A stretch of 64,000 nt of DNA from JAJKIV01 sp036741775 (GTDB lineage Bacteria; Gemmatimonadota; Gemmatimonadetes; Gemmatimonadales; Gemmatimonadaceae): assembly GCA_036741775.1 (NCBI GenBank), contig DAINRQ010000018.1, positions 1 through 64,000 on the forward strand, read 5' to 3'. The translations under genes were made by a program, and so were the position numbers. Below are positions 1 to 7,228 of the stretch, piece by piece (the first letter of the stretch is position 1; every line of letters begins with the position of its first letter). The notes below the pieces were generated by a model that worked only from the letters and a program-made list of their open reading frames with translations, was not told the origin of the DNA and did not search any database.

Positions 1-153
1 GAGGAGTCCTTGACCAGCAAGGGCGCGTGGGTCAAAGCGAACGGCCTCGGCGGCGCGATCATGTGGACGATCAACCAGGGCCACCTGCCTAACGCGCAGC
101 TCGGCCAGCGCGACCCGGTGCTCGAGGCAGCGTATAACGCCATTGTCCCGTAA
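1..153 (+). CDS. C-terminal end of a GH18-like glycosidase (5' end outside window)
   Basis: Only the last 50 codons are present, ending at TAA 151-153. The segment GLGGAIMWTINQ resembles the last beta-strand of glycoside hydrolase family 18 barrels (chitinases and relatives), where a glycine-rich strand ends in a Trp that lines the substrate pocket. The residues before it (ESLTSKGAWVKAN) resemble the helix that follows the conserved 'keY' region of that family. The active-site DxxDxDxE motif would lie upstream of the window, so activity cannot be judged. Substrate (chitin, peptidoglycan or another N-acetylglucosamine polymer) is unknown. Confidence 0.5.
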   Translation, partial: EESLTSKGAWVKANGLGGAIMWTINQGHLPNAQLGQRDPVLEAAYNAIVP

Positions 154-178
154 ATAAACGGGAACGGGGAACCGTGCC

Positions 179-252
179 TTAGGGGTCAGAGTCCTAACCC
201 ATCCTTCCATTGCCGCTGCGTTGGAATGGTTGGTTAGGACTCTGACCCCTAA
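179..252. repeat. Inverted repeat of the GGGGTCAGAGTCCTAAC family (copy 1)
   Basis: The outer arms (179-198 and 233-252) are complementary over about 20 bases, containing ggggtcagagtcctaac and its reverse complement. The inner part pairs only imperfectly, unlike the copies at 5894 and 20669. It sits just after the GH18-like stop codon, so it could act as a transcript-end hairpin. A short 7-bp-period stretch (gggaacggggaacc) precedes it near 160-173. Confidence 0.8.
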
Positions 253-372
253 CCCATCTAACCCATCCGGCTGTTTATGCCGTTTCCGCGTCATCGCTGT
301 TCCGACCGGCCGTGCGCGTCCAGCTTTCCGCGCGGAGGCCATTCGCCCGGCACCTACCTATTGCTCGGGCGA

Positions 373-1235
373 CTAGTCTGCGAACTCCGACGCCGACGGC
401 GATGGCACGGCGGCGACGTTCACGTCGATTGGTAGACGCACCTCGCCGTGATGTTCCCACGTGTCCAGTACCCCCTGCCACACCGCGGCGAAGCTGTGCC
501 CCACGTCGATCGGGTGCCGATCACGCTCGAAATCCTTCCCTCCGGCAATCCAGAACGGTGGCTCGGCCTCGATCCCGCGACGGTCGAACACCGCTCGAAC
601 GTCATCGTAGATCCGTTGCGCGTTGTGGGTGTGCGCGTAATACGCGGGGCGGAACCGCCCGTCCTCGAGGACGCGCTCCGTCCACGCGACGTAATAGTCG
701 CGCATCGCGTTAGGTACGCGAGCCATGTGCTCGATGTCCAGAAAGATCGCCGTTCCGGTCGGGAACCCTTCCGTGAGCGTCCGCGCGATCGCGTCGTCGG
801 CATCGATGCGTCCGCGCGCCGCGCTCACGAGATTCGCCGAGCACGCCGTCGTGGATGACACGCGCGCGCGGGGATTGGGCGCCCCCACGTCTGCTGGCCG
901 ACGTAGACGACCGCAACTCCCCACCCCATCGACTCGAGCATGTCGCGCTTTCCCTGCCACGACCCGTCCTTGTGACACGGCGCGAGCAGGTAGTACCCCA
1001 CCCAGTGGTAGCCCGCGTGGTCGCGCCACGCGCGCATAGCGTCATCGCCCGGGTAGAGGTTCGTGTCGAACCCCGGATACGGCCCCCTGTCCGTGACTTC
1101 TTCGAGAAGCGCAGACCCACTGAGCTCCGCAACGGCGCCCGGAACATCAGGAACGCTGCGGCTCGCAGTTGCCCCCTTTCGTGCGCTGCCCAGCGCGGCG
1201 TTAGCGAGCCGCCGCCGATACAACGTATGATCCAA
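373..1235 (-). pseudogene. DUF1906 (Rv2525c-like, glycoside-hydrolase-like) protein, frameshifted
   Basis: Two overlapping minus-strand frames together encode one DUF1906 domain. The N-terminal part (frame from a TTG at 1235) contains GPYPGFDTNLYPGD, AWRDHAGYHWVGYYL and VGQQTWG. The C-terminal part (other frame, ending at the stop at 373) contains TAIFLDIEHM, PAYYAHTHNAQRI and the closing AVWQGVLDTW. The two join cleanly at TWG/APNPRARVSS if one G is added to the five-G run (plus-strand ccccc near 882-886). This indicates a one-base deletion, a sequencing error or a -1 slip. The family has a TIM-barrel fold resembling lysozyme-type hydrolases and is usually exported. The TTG start is weak and no signal peptide is clear, so the true start is uncertain. 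Confidence 0.75.
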
Positions 1236-1588
1236 TCACATTTTACCTATGCTCGGCCCGGCATTGACGTTCCGCCGTCACGGAATGCACGAGCGCGCTA
1301 CGAGTCGCTGTCGGGCCCATCCGTGAAATCGCCCACGTTGCCGTGCCTCGGGGAGCTACACCGAGCGCCGCGGAAGTCGCTATCGGCCCCATGCAATCCG
1401 CATCACCCACGTGCCGTTCGTGCCAACTTCAGGACCGGGCGCGAATCCCCTCTGGTACCACTCGTCGAACGATGACGACGCCCAGCCTGCGCGCGAACGC
1501 CAGGCGAGGCGAACGCACCCGACGCGGATCGCGCTCATGACGAGCGTATGCCGGCGCGGGGACAAAACTCCAGCAGGGGTGAAGGACG
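1236..1588. other. Gene-free stretch, nothing recognised
   Basis: About 350 bases with no convincing coding frame, no strong hairpin and no member of the dispersed repeat families seen elsewhere. It presumably holds the promoters of the frameshifted DUF1906 gene and of the Spy-like gene. An AAGGACG Shine-Dalgarno-like sequence precedes the latter. Confidence 0.5.
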
Positions 1589-2110
1589 ATGCGAAAGATC
1601 ATGACCAGCATGGGCCTTGGTCTGGCCCTTACCGTCGGCACGGCAGGTGTCGTCGCCGCGCAATCCGCGCGTCCCGACACCGGGCGACCCGAGCGCTCGG
1701 AGCGCGGCGATCGCAGTGAGCGTGGAGACCGTGGCATCCGCCGCCGCGGTGGTCCCGATGGTGCGTTACTCAAAGGCATCACGCTGAGCGAGGCACAGAA
1801 GGCTCAGCTCGCGACGCTGCACAAATCGCAGCGCGCGGAGATGCAGAAGAACCGCGAGCAGTTCCGCGCGGCGAGAAATGAGGTGCGCGAGGCGCGTGAG
1901 AAGGGCGACACCGCGACGGCGCGGGCGAAGATGACGGCGCTCCGCACACAGTTGACCCAGCAGCGCGAACGGCACGTCGCCTCGGTACGCGCAATTCTCT
2001 CCGCCGAGCAGCAGACGAAGTTCGACGCCAACGTGGCGGCGCTCAAAGAGCGCGGTGAGCGTGGCCCCCGTGGCGAGCACCAGCGCCGCGGCGCGCGCAG
2101 CGGCCGATAA
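1589..2110 (+). CDS. Spy/CpxP-like periplasmic protein (LTxxQ motif)
   Basis: A 173-residue protein with a signal peptide (hydrophobic LGLALTVGTAGVVAA, likely cleavage after VAAQ). An Arg/Asp/Gly-rich low-complexity segment (about residues 28-55) is followed by a charged, helical region. Two LTxxQ-type elements, LSEAQKAQL and LSAEQQTKF, match the Spy/CpxP family. Proteins of that family are periplasmic chaperones or metal/stress sensors that form curved helical dimers. The C terminus is very basic (RRGARSGR). It stands alone between repeats and a YceI lipoprotein gene. Chaperone activity is inferred only from the motif and composition. The start is supported by AAGGACG a few bases upstream of ATG. 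Confidence 0.65.
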   Translation: MRKIMTSMGLGLALTVGTAGVVAAQSARPDTGRPERSERGDRSERGDRGIRRRGGPDGALLKGITLSEAQKAQLATLHKSQRAEMQKNREQFRAARNEVREAREKGDTATARAKMTALRTQLTQQRERHVASVRAILSAEQQTKFDANVAALKERGERGPRGEHQRRGARSGR

Positions 2111-2199
2111 CTCTGAAGACCACCTAACGGCTACCGGTCGCCAGCGCCTGGAATCACGCTGACGACCGGTAGCCACTTCAACCTGAAGGAGCAGCTCGA

Positions 2200-2877
2200 A
2201 TGAACCATCGATTCACGGCGGTACTCGTCCCTGTGCTCGCCACGCTGGCAGTGGCTGCCTGCGGACCCAGCGATACCGCCGAGTCCGCGCGCGCGACACA
2301 GTCAGTCGGCGGCGACGTCGCACTACCATCGGCTGGCGCGCTGCAGCTCGTAACCACTCCCGACGGCAATGCGGTGCGCTACCGGATCCGCGAGCAGCTG
2401 GTCGGCGTCGAGCTACCTAACGACGCCGTCGGCGAAACGAATGACGTCAGTGGAGGCATCACCTTCGACGACTCCGGCAACGTGATCCCGACGGCGTCGA
2501 GCTTCCAGGTCAACGTCGCCACGTTGAAGAGCGACAAGGATCGGCGCGACGGTTACGTGCGAGGCCGCCTCCTCCAGGCCTCGGAGCATCCGACGGTCGA
2601 GCTCACGCCGACCACGATCGAAGGACTCATACTGCCGCTCCCGACGTCAGGCTCCCGAACGTTCCAGCTCCGGGGGGACTTGACGGTACGAGGAGTGACG
2701 CGACCGACGACGTGGCAGGTGAACGCGACGTTCGACGGGTCGAAGGTGACTGGCAACGCGGCAACGACGTTCACGTTCGCCGAGTTCGGGCTGACCCAGC
2801 CACGAGTGCCGGTGGTTCTGAGCGTGGCCGACACGATCGAGCTCGAGTACGACTTTTCCCTCGCACCAAAACAATAG
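2200..2877 (+). CDS. YceI-family lipoprotein
   Basis: A 225-residue protein with a lipoprotein signal ending in the lipobox LAVAAC (Cys about 21), so it should be membrane-anchored in the periplasm. Residues from about 45 to the end match the YceI lipocalin-like beta-barrel: YRIREQLVGV, DRRDGYVRGRLLQASEHPTV, the LTVRGVTRP turn and FAEFGLTQPRVP. YceI proteins bind polyisoprenoid-type lipids; the ligand here is unknown. AAGGAGC lies upstream of the ATG, fixing the start. A second, cytoplasmic-type YceI protein is encoded at 59809-60372. Confidence 0.85.
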   Translation: MNHRFTAVLVPVLATLAVAACGPSDTAESARATQSVGGDVALPSAGALQLVTTPDGNAVRYRIREQLVGVELPNDAVGETNDVSGGITFDDSGNVIPTASSFQVNVATLKSDKDRRDGYVRGRLLQASEHPTVELTPTTIEGLILPLPTSGSRTFQLRGDLTVRGVTRPTTWQVNATFDGSKVTGNAATTFTFAEFGLTQPRVPVVLSVADTIELEYDFSLAPKQ

Positions 2878-3317
2878 GTGAACCGGGAACCGGGACCGGG
2901 AGCTGATGGCTGCTTGGTACGGCGTTCGGGGTCAGAGGTCAGAGTCCTAACGCATCGTTTCATCCGCCATCGGGCAGAACGCGGAGGACGCGGCAATGGC
3001 GGACGCGGAAAGGGCCGCAGAAACCAGCCCGCGCGACTACGGTCCCGCGTGGCCGCCCGGTCGGAACTGCGATTGGACCGGATGGGGCAAGGAAACGGCC
3101 GGATCAGTTATCGGGAATCGGGAGTCGGGAATCGCGTACACGGCGCCGGTTGGCGTCCCGGGCGGCCGTCCTCATACTCTTCCCGGCTCGTCGCGCGCTG
3201 CGCCGGTCATGCGGGGCAGTCATCCGGCCGTTTCGGCCCTTCCGCGTCATCGTCGTTCCGACCGGCCCGCCACGCAGGGCCATACGCGCAGAGCTCGTCT
3301 CAGATGATAGCTGATAG
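2878..3317. repeat. Dispersed fold-back repeat with a short GGGAATC array
   Basis: The stretch starts with 7-bp-period sequence (gaaccgggaaccggg near 2880), then a single arm of the ggggtcagagtcctaac repeat (about 2935-2952). From about 2965 to 3290 runs a copy of a large fold-back element: a left arm with gcggaaagggccgcag and cggtcggaactgcgattgg, three GGGAATC-like units (3113-3133, one with a mismatch), and a right arm with catccggccgtttcgg and cgtcatcgtcgttccgacc. It ends in two AGCTGAT-type units (about 3304-3320). No coding capacity is convincing here. The related copies are at 20755, 55680 and 62930. Confidence 0.75.
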
Positions 3318-4259
3318 CTACCGCCGAATGACCATCAACGAATACGCCCCCGCGCTCGCCCCCGTCGCCGTATTCGCCCACACCCGATACTGGCCGGCCT
3401 CCAAGGGCGGCGTCACCAGCCGAGCGTTACGCTCACCGCCCGAGTTGTCGTCTTCGGCGAGGAAGAACCCCGCACCACTGAACAGCCCGATGAACGCGTC
3501 CACCTCGCTCGACACCATGTCGATCTGCAGCGACCCCGGCTCAGCGAGGGTGAACTCGTAGACGTCCACGAACGAGTCGTCGAGCGCGAACTCGCAATCG
3601 CCTAACGCCAGACGGCCCTCGGCCCGCTCGCCGAGCGCCAGCGGCGTGACGACCGGACACAGCTCGGCGGCGTGAGCGACGCGGACGCGCGCGGTGGCGG
3701 TCTGGCCCTCGATGGACGCCACGAGATCGATCGGCCCGCCCGGCGCGCGACCGCGAACGATGCCCTGTGCAGTGACCTCGGCGATACGCGTGTCCGGGCT
3801 CGTCCATGCGATCCGCCGGCCGCGAATGATCCGACCGTCTGCCGCACGCAGCTGGACCGCCATGCGGAACGCCAGCCCGACGTGCACCGTGACGACCGCC
3901 GGACTCACCGCGATCGTCGCCACCGGCGGGCCGGACACCGTCACCAGGACCGACGCCGTGACGGTCGTATCGTCCGTCATCTTCGCCGTGATCGTCGCGG
4001 AGCCGTTGACGATCCCCGTCACCTTCCCGGTCGGGTCCACCGTGGCGACCCCCGAGTTTGACGACGACCAGACGACCGTTCGCGCCCGGGGATTGCGGAG
4101 CTTCGCCGAGATCTTTGCCGACTGGCCATCCTCGAGCGTCAGGCTCGGCGGATCGAGGAATACGGCTGGCGAATCCGGTCCCGTGACGTCACAGGCGCCG
4201 ATGACCGCGAGACCGCAGCCAACGCCTACCACGAGCAGGGTGCTTCCAGGCCGCGCCAC
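3318..4259 (-). CDS. Lipoprotein with bacterial Ig-like (Big_2) domains and a C-terminal pre-peptidase-like domain
   Basis: A 313-residue protein. I start it at the GTG at 4259 because GGAGG precedes it and it gives a lipoprotein signal (TLLVVGVGCGLAVIGAC, lipobox at about residue 20); the frame is open further upstream without coding character. Two Big_2-type Ig-like repeats follow (about residues 30-115 and 116-200), with typical VVWSSSNSGVATVDPTGKVTG and IAWTSPDTRIAEV patterns. The C-terminal part (about 210-313: DVYEFTLAEPGSLQIDM, then AGQYRVWANT) resembles the PPC domain often found on secreted enzymes. It is probably a surface or periplasmic binding or adhesion protein with no enzymatic motif. 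It is divergent from the aspS leader region. Confidence 0.75.
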   Translation of the reverse strand: MARPGSTLLVVGVGCGLAVIGACDVTGPDSPAVFLDPPSLTLEDGQSAKISAKLRNPRARTVVWSSSNSGVATVDPTGKVTGIVNGSATITAKMTDDTTVTASVLVTVSGPPVATIAVSPAVVTVHVGLAFRMAVQLRAADGRIIRGRRIAWTSPDTRIAEVTAQGIVRGRAPGGPIDLVASIEGQTATARVRVAHAAELCPVVTPLALGERAEGRLALGDCEFALDDSFVDVYEFTLAEPGSLQIDMVSSEVDAFIGLFSGAGFFLAEDDNSGGERNARLVTPPLEAGQYRVWANTATGASAGAYSLMVIRR

Positions 4260-4391
4260 GGTCGTCCTCCACGGGATCGTCTCGGTCTCAGGAGAGCTAC
4301 AACACGGGACGTGCCGGCGCGAGAGGGAAGGGACGAGCCGCACTGGCCTCCGACCTTGACGTTCCGGATCGATTTGTCGAGCTTGCGAGTG

Positions 4392-4484
4392 ATGACGCTT
4401 CGTCCCGCCTTCTTCAATCGCACCGACGTCGATTCCGACGCCACCCTGACCACGGGGTGGGGGCGGACGCGCACGCGATCGTAG
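4392..4484 (+). CDS. Putative leader peptide of aspS, rich in Asp/Asn codons
   Basis: A 30-codon ORF (ATG 4392, TAG 4482-4484) between the divergent lipoprotein gene and aspS. Its middle reads FFNRTDVDSDA: one Asn codon (AAT) and three Asp codons (GAC, GAT, GAC at 4425-4439) within eight residues. It is followed by a strong intrinsic-terminator hairpin (4515-4552) and then the aspartyl-tRNA synthetase gene. This is the arrangement of a ribosome-mediated attenuator. A CCACGGG segment at 4450-4456 can pair with CCCGTGG at 4520-4526 in the terminator, offering an antiterminator. No clear Shine-Dalgarno is seen. The role is inferred from position and composition; conservation has not been tested. 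Confidence 0.55.
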   Translation: MTLRPAFFNRTDVDSDATLTTGWGRTRTRS

Positions 4485-4514
4485 GACGACACCGCGACAG
4501 CGACGACCGACCCC

Positions 4515-4552
4515 AGCGGCCCGTGGATGACCCACGGGCCGCTTTTTCTTTT
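4515..4552 (+). terminator. Intrinsic terminator / attenuator hairpin upstream of aspS
   Basis: A perfect 12-bp GC-rich stem (4515-4526 paired with 4532-4543, loop atgac) is followed directly by the T-rich run TTTTTCTTTT. It lies 13 bases before the aspS start codon, so as an unconditional terminator it would block aspS expression from any upstream promoter. Together with the Asp/Asn leader ORF this suggests conditional termination. Confidence 0.8.
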
Positions 4553-4564
4553 CCGCCAACTATC

Positions 4565-5884
4565 ATGGAACGCACCCCCATATGCGCCCTCGCGGGCACG
4601 GCTCACCCGGAGGTCACGATCGCCGGCTTCGTCGCGGCGGTCCGCGTGCTCAAGCGCGTGATCTTCGTCGTCGTCCAGGACCGAACCGGTCGTGTCCAGG
4701 CGACCATCGACCGATCGCCTAACGAGCCCATCCGCGATGTCGAGCGGGTCGCGTTGTCGCTGACCGCGGGCTCGGCGGTCCGCGTTCGCGGCGCCGTCAG
4801 CGAGAACCCGGCGGTGAAAGCCGGTGGGGTGGAGATCCTCGTGTCGAGCATCGAGGTCGCCGGCGCCGCCGAGCCCGGCTTACCCGTCGATGAACACTCG
4901 GCACCCGACCTTCAGCTCGACTGGCGCTTCCTCGGACTTCGCCGCCCGGAGAATCTGCTCGTGTTCGAGGTGCAGACCACCGTCGAGCAGGCGATGCGCG
5001 AGTACTGGGCGCAGCACGCGTTTCTCGAGCTGCATTCGCCGAAGCTGATGCACAGCGCGAGCGAATCCGGCGCGGACACGTTCGCGACACCCTACTTCGA
5101 GCTCGGCACGGCGTATCTCGCCCAGTCGCCGCAGTTCTACAAGCAGATGGCGATGGCCGCGGGGTTCGAGCGCGTGTTCGAGATCGGGCCGGTATTCCGC
5201 GCGGAACCGTCGCTCACGCCACGCCACGCCGCGGAGTTCACGAGTGTGGACGTCGAGCTGTCATGGATCGACTCGCACGACGACGTGATGCGCATGGAAG
5301 CGGCGTGGCTCCGTCACGTCCTTAGGGCGGTGCGTCGCGACCACGCGCAGGCGATCGAGCGGGCCTTCGGCGTGGAGGTGATCGAACCAGCGCTGCCGTT
5401 CCCGCGCCTCACGATGCACGAGGCGCACGCGTTCCTGCGTCATGAGGGGCACACGATTGCGGACGCGACGAAGCCCGGAGACCTCGATCCGGCCGGCGAA
5501 CGCCTGCTGGCGCGCTGGGCGCTCGAGACGCACGGTAGTGAGTTCTACTTCCTCACCGATTACCCGGTGTCGCTCCGGCCGTTCTATCATATGCGTTACG
5601 AGAATGACTCGTCGGTGACGAGGAGCTTCGACCTCCTGTGGAAGGGCGTCGAGATCACAACGGGGGCACAGCGGGAACATCGTCATGCACACCTCGCGCG
5701 CCAGGCGGAGGAGGCGGGTCTCGGTGACTCCGTGTCCTACTACCTCGACTTTTTCCGGTTCGGCTGTCCCCCGCACGGCGGCTTCGGACTCGGTCTCGCT
5801 CGATTGGTGATGCTGATGCTGGGCTTACCGAGTATTCGCGAGGCGACGTTCCTGCACCGGGGCCCGACCCGGCTCACGCCATAA
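4565..5884 (+). CDS. aspS: Aspartyl-tRNA synthetase, archaeal/eukaryal type
   Basis: A 439-residue class II synthetase that charges tRNA(Asp), and possibly tRNA(Asn), with aspartate. The N-terminal OB fold binds the anticodon (about residues 10-105, with VAAVRVLKRVIFVVVQDRTG). The catalytic core carries motif 2 (FRAEPSLTPRHAAEFTSVD) and motif 3 (GGFGLGLARLVMLMLGLPSI), followed by the C-terminal RxTP ending. Length and the lack of the bacterial GAD insertion mark it as the archaeal-type AspRS found as a second copy or sole enzyme in some bacteria. That type is often non-discriminating and works with GatCAB; here this is inference. I chose ATG 4565 because the OB fold starts there. It is probably controlled by the upstream leader/terminator. 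Confidence 0.92.
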   Translation: MERTPICALAGTAHPEVTIAGFVAAVRVLKRVIFVVVQDRTGRVQATIDRSPNEPIRDVERVALSLTAGSAVRVRGAVSENPAVKAGGVEILVSSIEVAGAAEPGLPVDEHSAPDLQLDWRFLGLRRPENLLVFEVQTTVEQAMREYWAQHAFLELHSPKLMHSASESGADTFATPYFELGTAYLAQSPQFYKQMAMAAGFERVFEIGPVFRAEPSLTPRHAAEFTSVDVELSWIDSHDDVMRMEAAWLRHVLRAVRRDHAQAIERAFGVEVIEPALPFPRLTMHEAHAFLRHEGHTIADATKPGDLDPAGERLLARWALETHGSEFYFLTDYPVSLRPFYHMRYENDSSVTRSFDLLWKGVEITTGAQREHRHAHLARQAEEAGLGDSVSYYLDFFRFGCPPHGGFGLGLARLVMLMLGLPSIREATFLHRGPTRLTP

Positions 5885-5893
5885 AGTGGTTCG

Positions 5894-5966
5894 TAAGGGG
5901 TCAGAGTCCTAACCCATCGTTTTCACGCCGTGCGTGAAAACGATGGGTTAGGACTCTGACCCCTTA
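5894..5966. repeat. Perfect 35-bp palindromic repeat of the GGGGTCAGAGTCCTAAC family (copy 2)
   Basis: Arms 5894-5928 and 5932-5966 are exact reverse complements with a 3-base loop. The outer 19 bases (aaggggtcagagtcctaac) are shared with the copies at 179 and 20669. The inner 15 bases differ between copies yet still pair perfectly. It lies 10 bases after the aspS stop and may also act as a transcription terminator. Confidence 0.95.
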
Positions 5967-6028
5967 CTTTGCTTAGAATACGGGGACGACGCCGTGCACC
6001 CGCTGCCTGCCTTCGCCTCGAGGCCACG

Positions 6029-6970
6029 ATGAGCGCCATTACCGGAATCCATCACATCACCTGCATTGCCGGGGACCCGCAGGAGAACGTTGCCTTCTAC
6101 ACCGGCGTGCTCGGCATGCGGCTGGTGAAGAAGTCGGTGAACCAGGATGTGCCGGATACGTATCACCTCTTCTACGCCGATGGGGAAGCGCATCCGGGCG
6201 CGGACCTGACGTTCTTCCCGTGGCCGAAGCTTCCGCCGGTGCAGAAGGGCGTGGGCCTCGCGGTGGAGGTGTCGCTCGCCATCCCGGCGGGCTCGTACGA
6301 CTACTGGGCCGATCGCGTTGCGCTCAGCGGGGTGGCAGTGGGCGACCGCGAGGTGCGTCACGGCGCGCGAACGTTGCGTCTGACGGACCCACACGGCCTG
6401 GAGCTCGCGCTCGTGGAGACGACGGACGAGCGCGAGTTCGGTCCGTGGACGCGCAGCCCCGTTCCGGCCGAGCATCAGATTCGCGGGCTGCATGCCGTTC
6501 GGCTGTGGGAGCGCGATCTCGCGCACACGGCGAGCTTCCTGGTCGAGACGCTCGGCTTCGAGCTCATCGGCGAGGAGAACGGCTGGCACCGCTACGGGGT
6601 CCTGGGCGGCGGCTCGGGGCGTCACGTGGACATCCGGGCGGTGCCTAACGAGGAGCGCGGCTCGTGGGGCACGGGCGGCATCCATCACGTGGCCTGGCGC
6701 GTCCCGGACGACGCGACGGAGCTCGAGGTGCGCGAGCGTCTCATGGCGGCGCGGCGCAAGCCGACGGACGTGATCGACCGGTTCTGGTTCAAGTCGGTCT
6801 ACTTCCTCGAGCCGGGCGGGGTGCTGTTCGAGATCGCGACGGATGGCCCGGGCTTCACGGTGGACGAGGATCTGGCGACGCTCGGCGAGCACCTCGTGTT
6901 GCCACCGTGGCTCGAGCCGCACCGGCGGGAGATCGAGGAAGTACTCCCTCCAATCGAGGTGCACGCCTAA
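6029..6970 (+). CDS. Ring-cleaving dioxygenase of the glyoxalase/VOC superfamily (MhqO/MhqA-like)
   Basis: A 313-residue protein with two vicinal-oxygen-chelate modules. The first opens GIHHITCIAGDPQENVAFYTGVLGMRLVKKSVNQD (given here as family-typical start; metal-ligand His near residue 7). The second opens IRGLHAVRLWERDLAHTASFL. Later GGIHHVAWRV and VLFEIATDGPGF supply the usual His and Glu ligand regions. Members such as MhqO and MhqA act on hydroquinones or catechols, giving quinone resistance or aromatic ring opening. The substrate here is unknown. The start at ATG 6029 matches the family N terminus. The gene stands alone, convergent with the amidohydrolase at 7229. Confidence 0.85.
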   Translation: MSAITGIHHITCIAGDPQENVAFYTGVLGMRLVKKSVNQDVPDTYHLFYADGEAHPGADLTFFPWPKLPPVQKGVGLAVEVSLAIPAGSYDYWADRVALSGVAVGDREVRHGARTLRLTDPHGLELALVETTDEREFGPWTRSPVPAEHQIRGLHAVRLWERDLAHTASFLVETLGFELIGEENGWHRYGVLGGGSGRHVDIRAVPNEERGSWGTGGIHHVAWRVPDDATELEVRERLMAARRKPTDVIDRFWFKSVYFLEPGGVLFEIATDGPGFTVDEDLATLGEHLVLPPWLEPHRREIEEVLPPIEVHA

Positions 6971-7042
6971 CGAGTTATTGAGTGTGTGTGTCGGACCGGT
7001 TCGCTGGCGAATGGAAGGCCCTCTTTCGGGACGCGCGTTTGT

Positions 7043-7126
7043 AGTCATCAGTAGCCAGTCATACAGTCGTCAGTGTTCCAGTACTGACTGATCTACTGGC
7101 GACTGTCTGACTGGCTACTGATGACT
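7043..7126. repeat. Fold-back repeat with 7-bp period (AGTCATC/AGTAGCC type)
   Basis: Arms 7043-7069 and 7100-7126 are complementary over 27 bases with one mismatch. Within the arms the sequence repeats with a 7-base period (agtcatc agtagcc agtcata cagtcgt). It lies between two convergent genes, where it could serve as a two-way terminator. The same kind of sequence occurs at 13297-13440. Confidence 0.85.
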
Positions 7127-7228
7127 GTAACCGCACCTCCCGGTAGAGGGGCCTCCACCCGCGACAAATCCAGCCCCCGCGACACACTCGTTCACTAACC
7201 ATGCTTGCGCGCCTCGATGCGGCGTCGC

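Noticed and set aside
1380..1565. Minus-strand 61-codon frame (DEWYQRGFAPGPEV) before the Spy-like gene
   Set aside because: No start signal, no recognisable domain, and the reading frame ends in unrelated sequence; could be a gene relic but cannot be supported.
5894..5966. Simple transcription terminator for aspS
   Set aside because: The hairpin could end transcription, but there is no T tract and the same element is dispersed elsewhere, so it is listed as a repeat.
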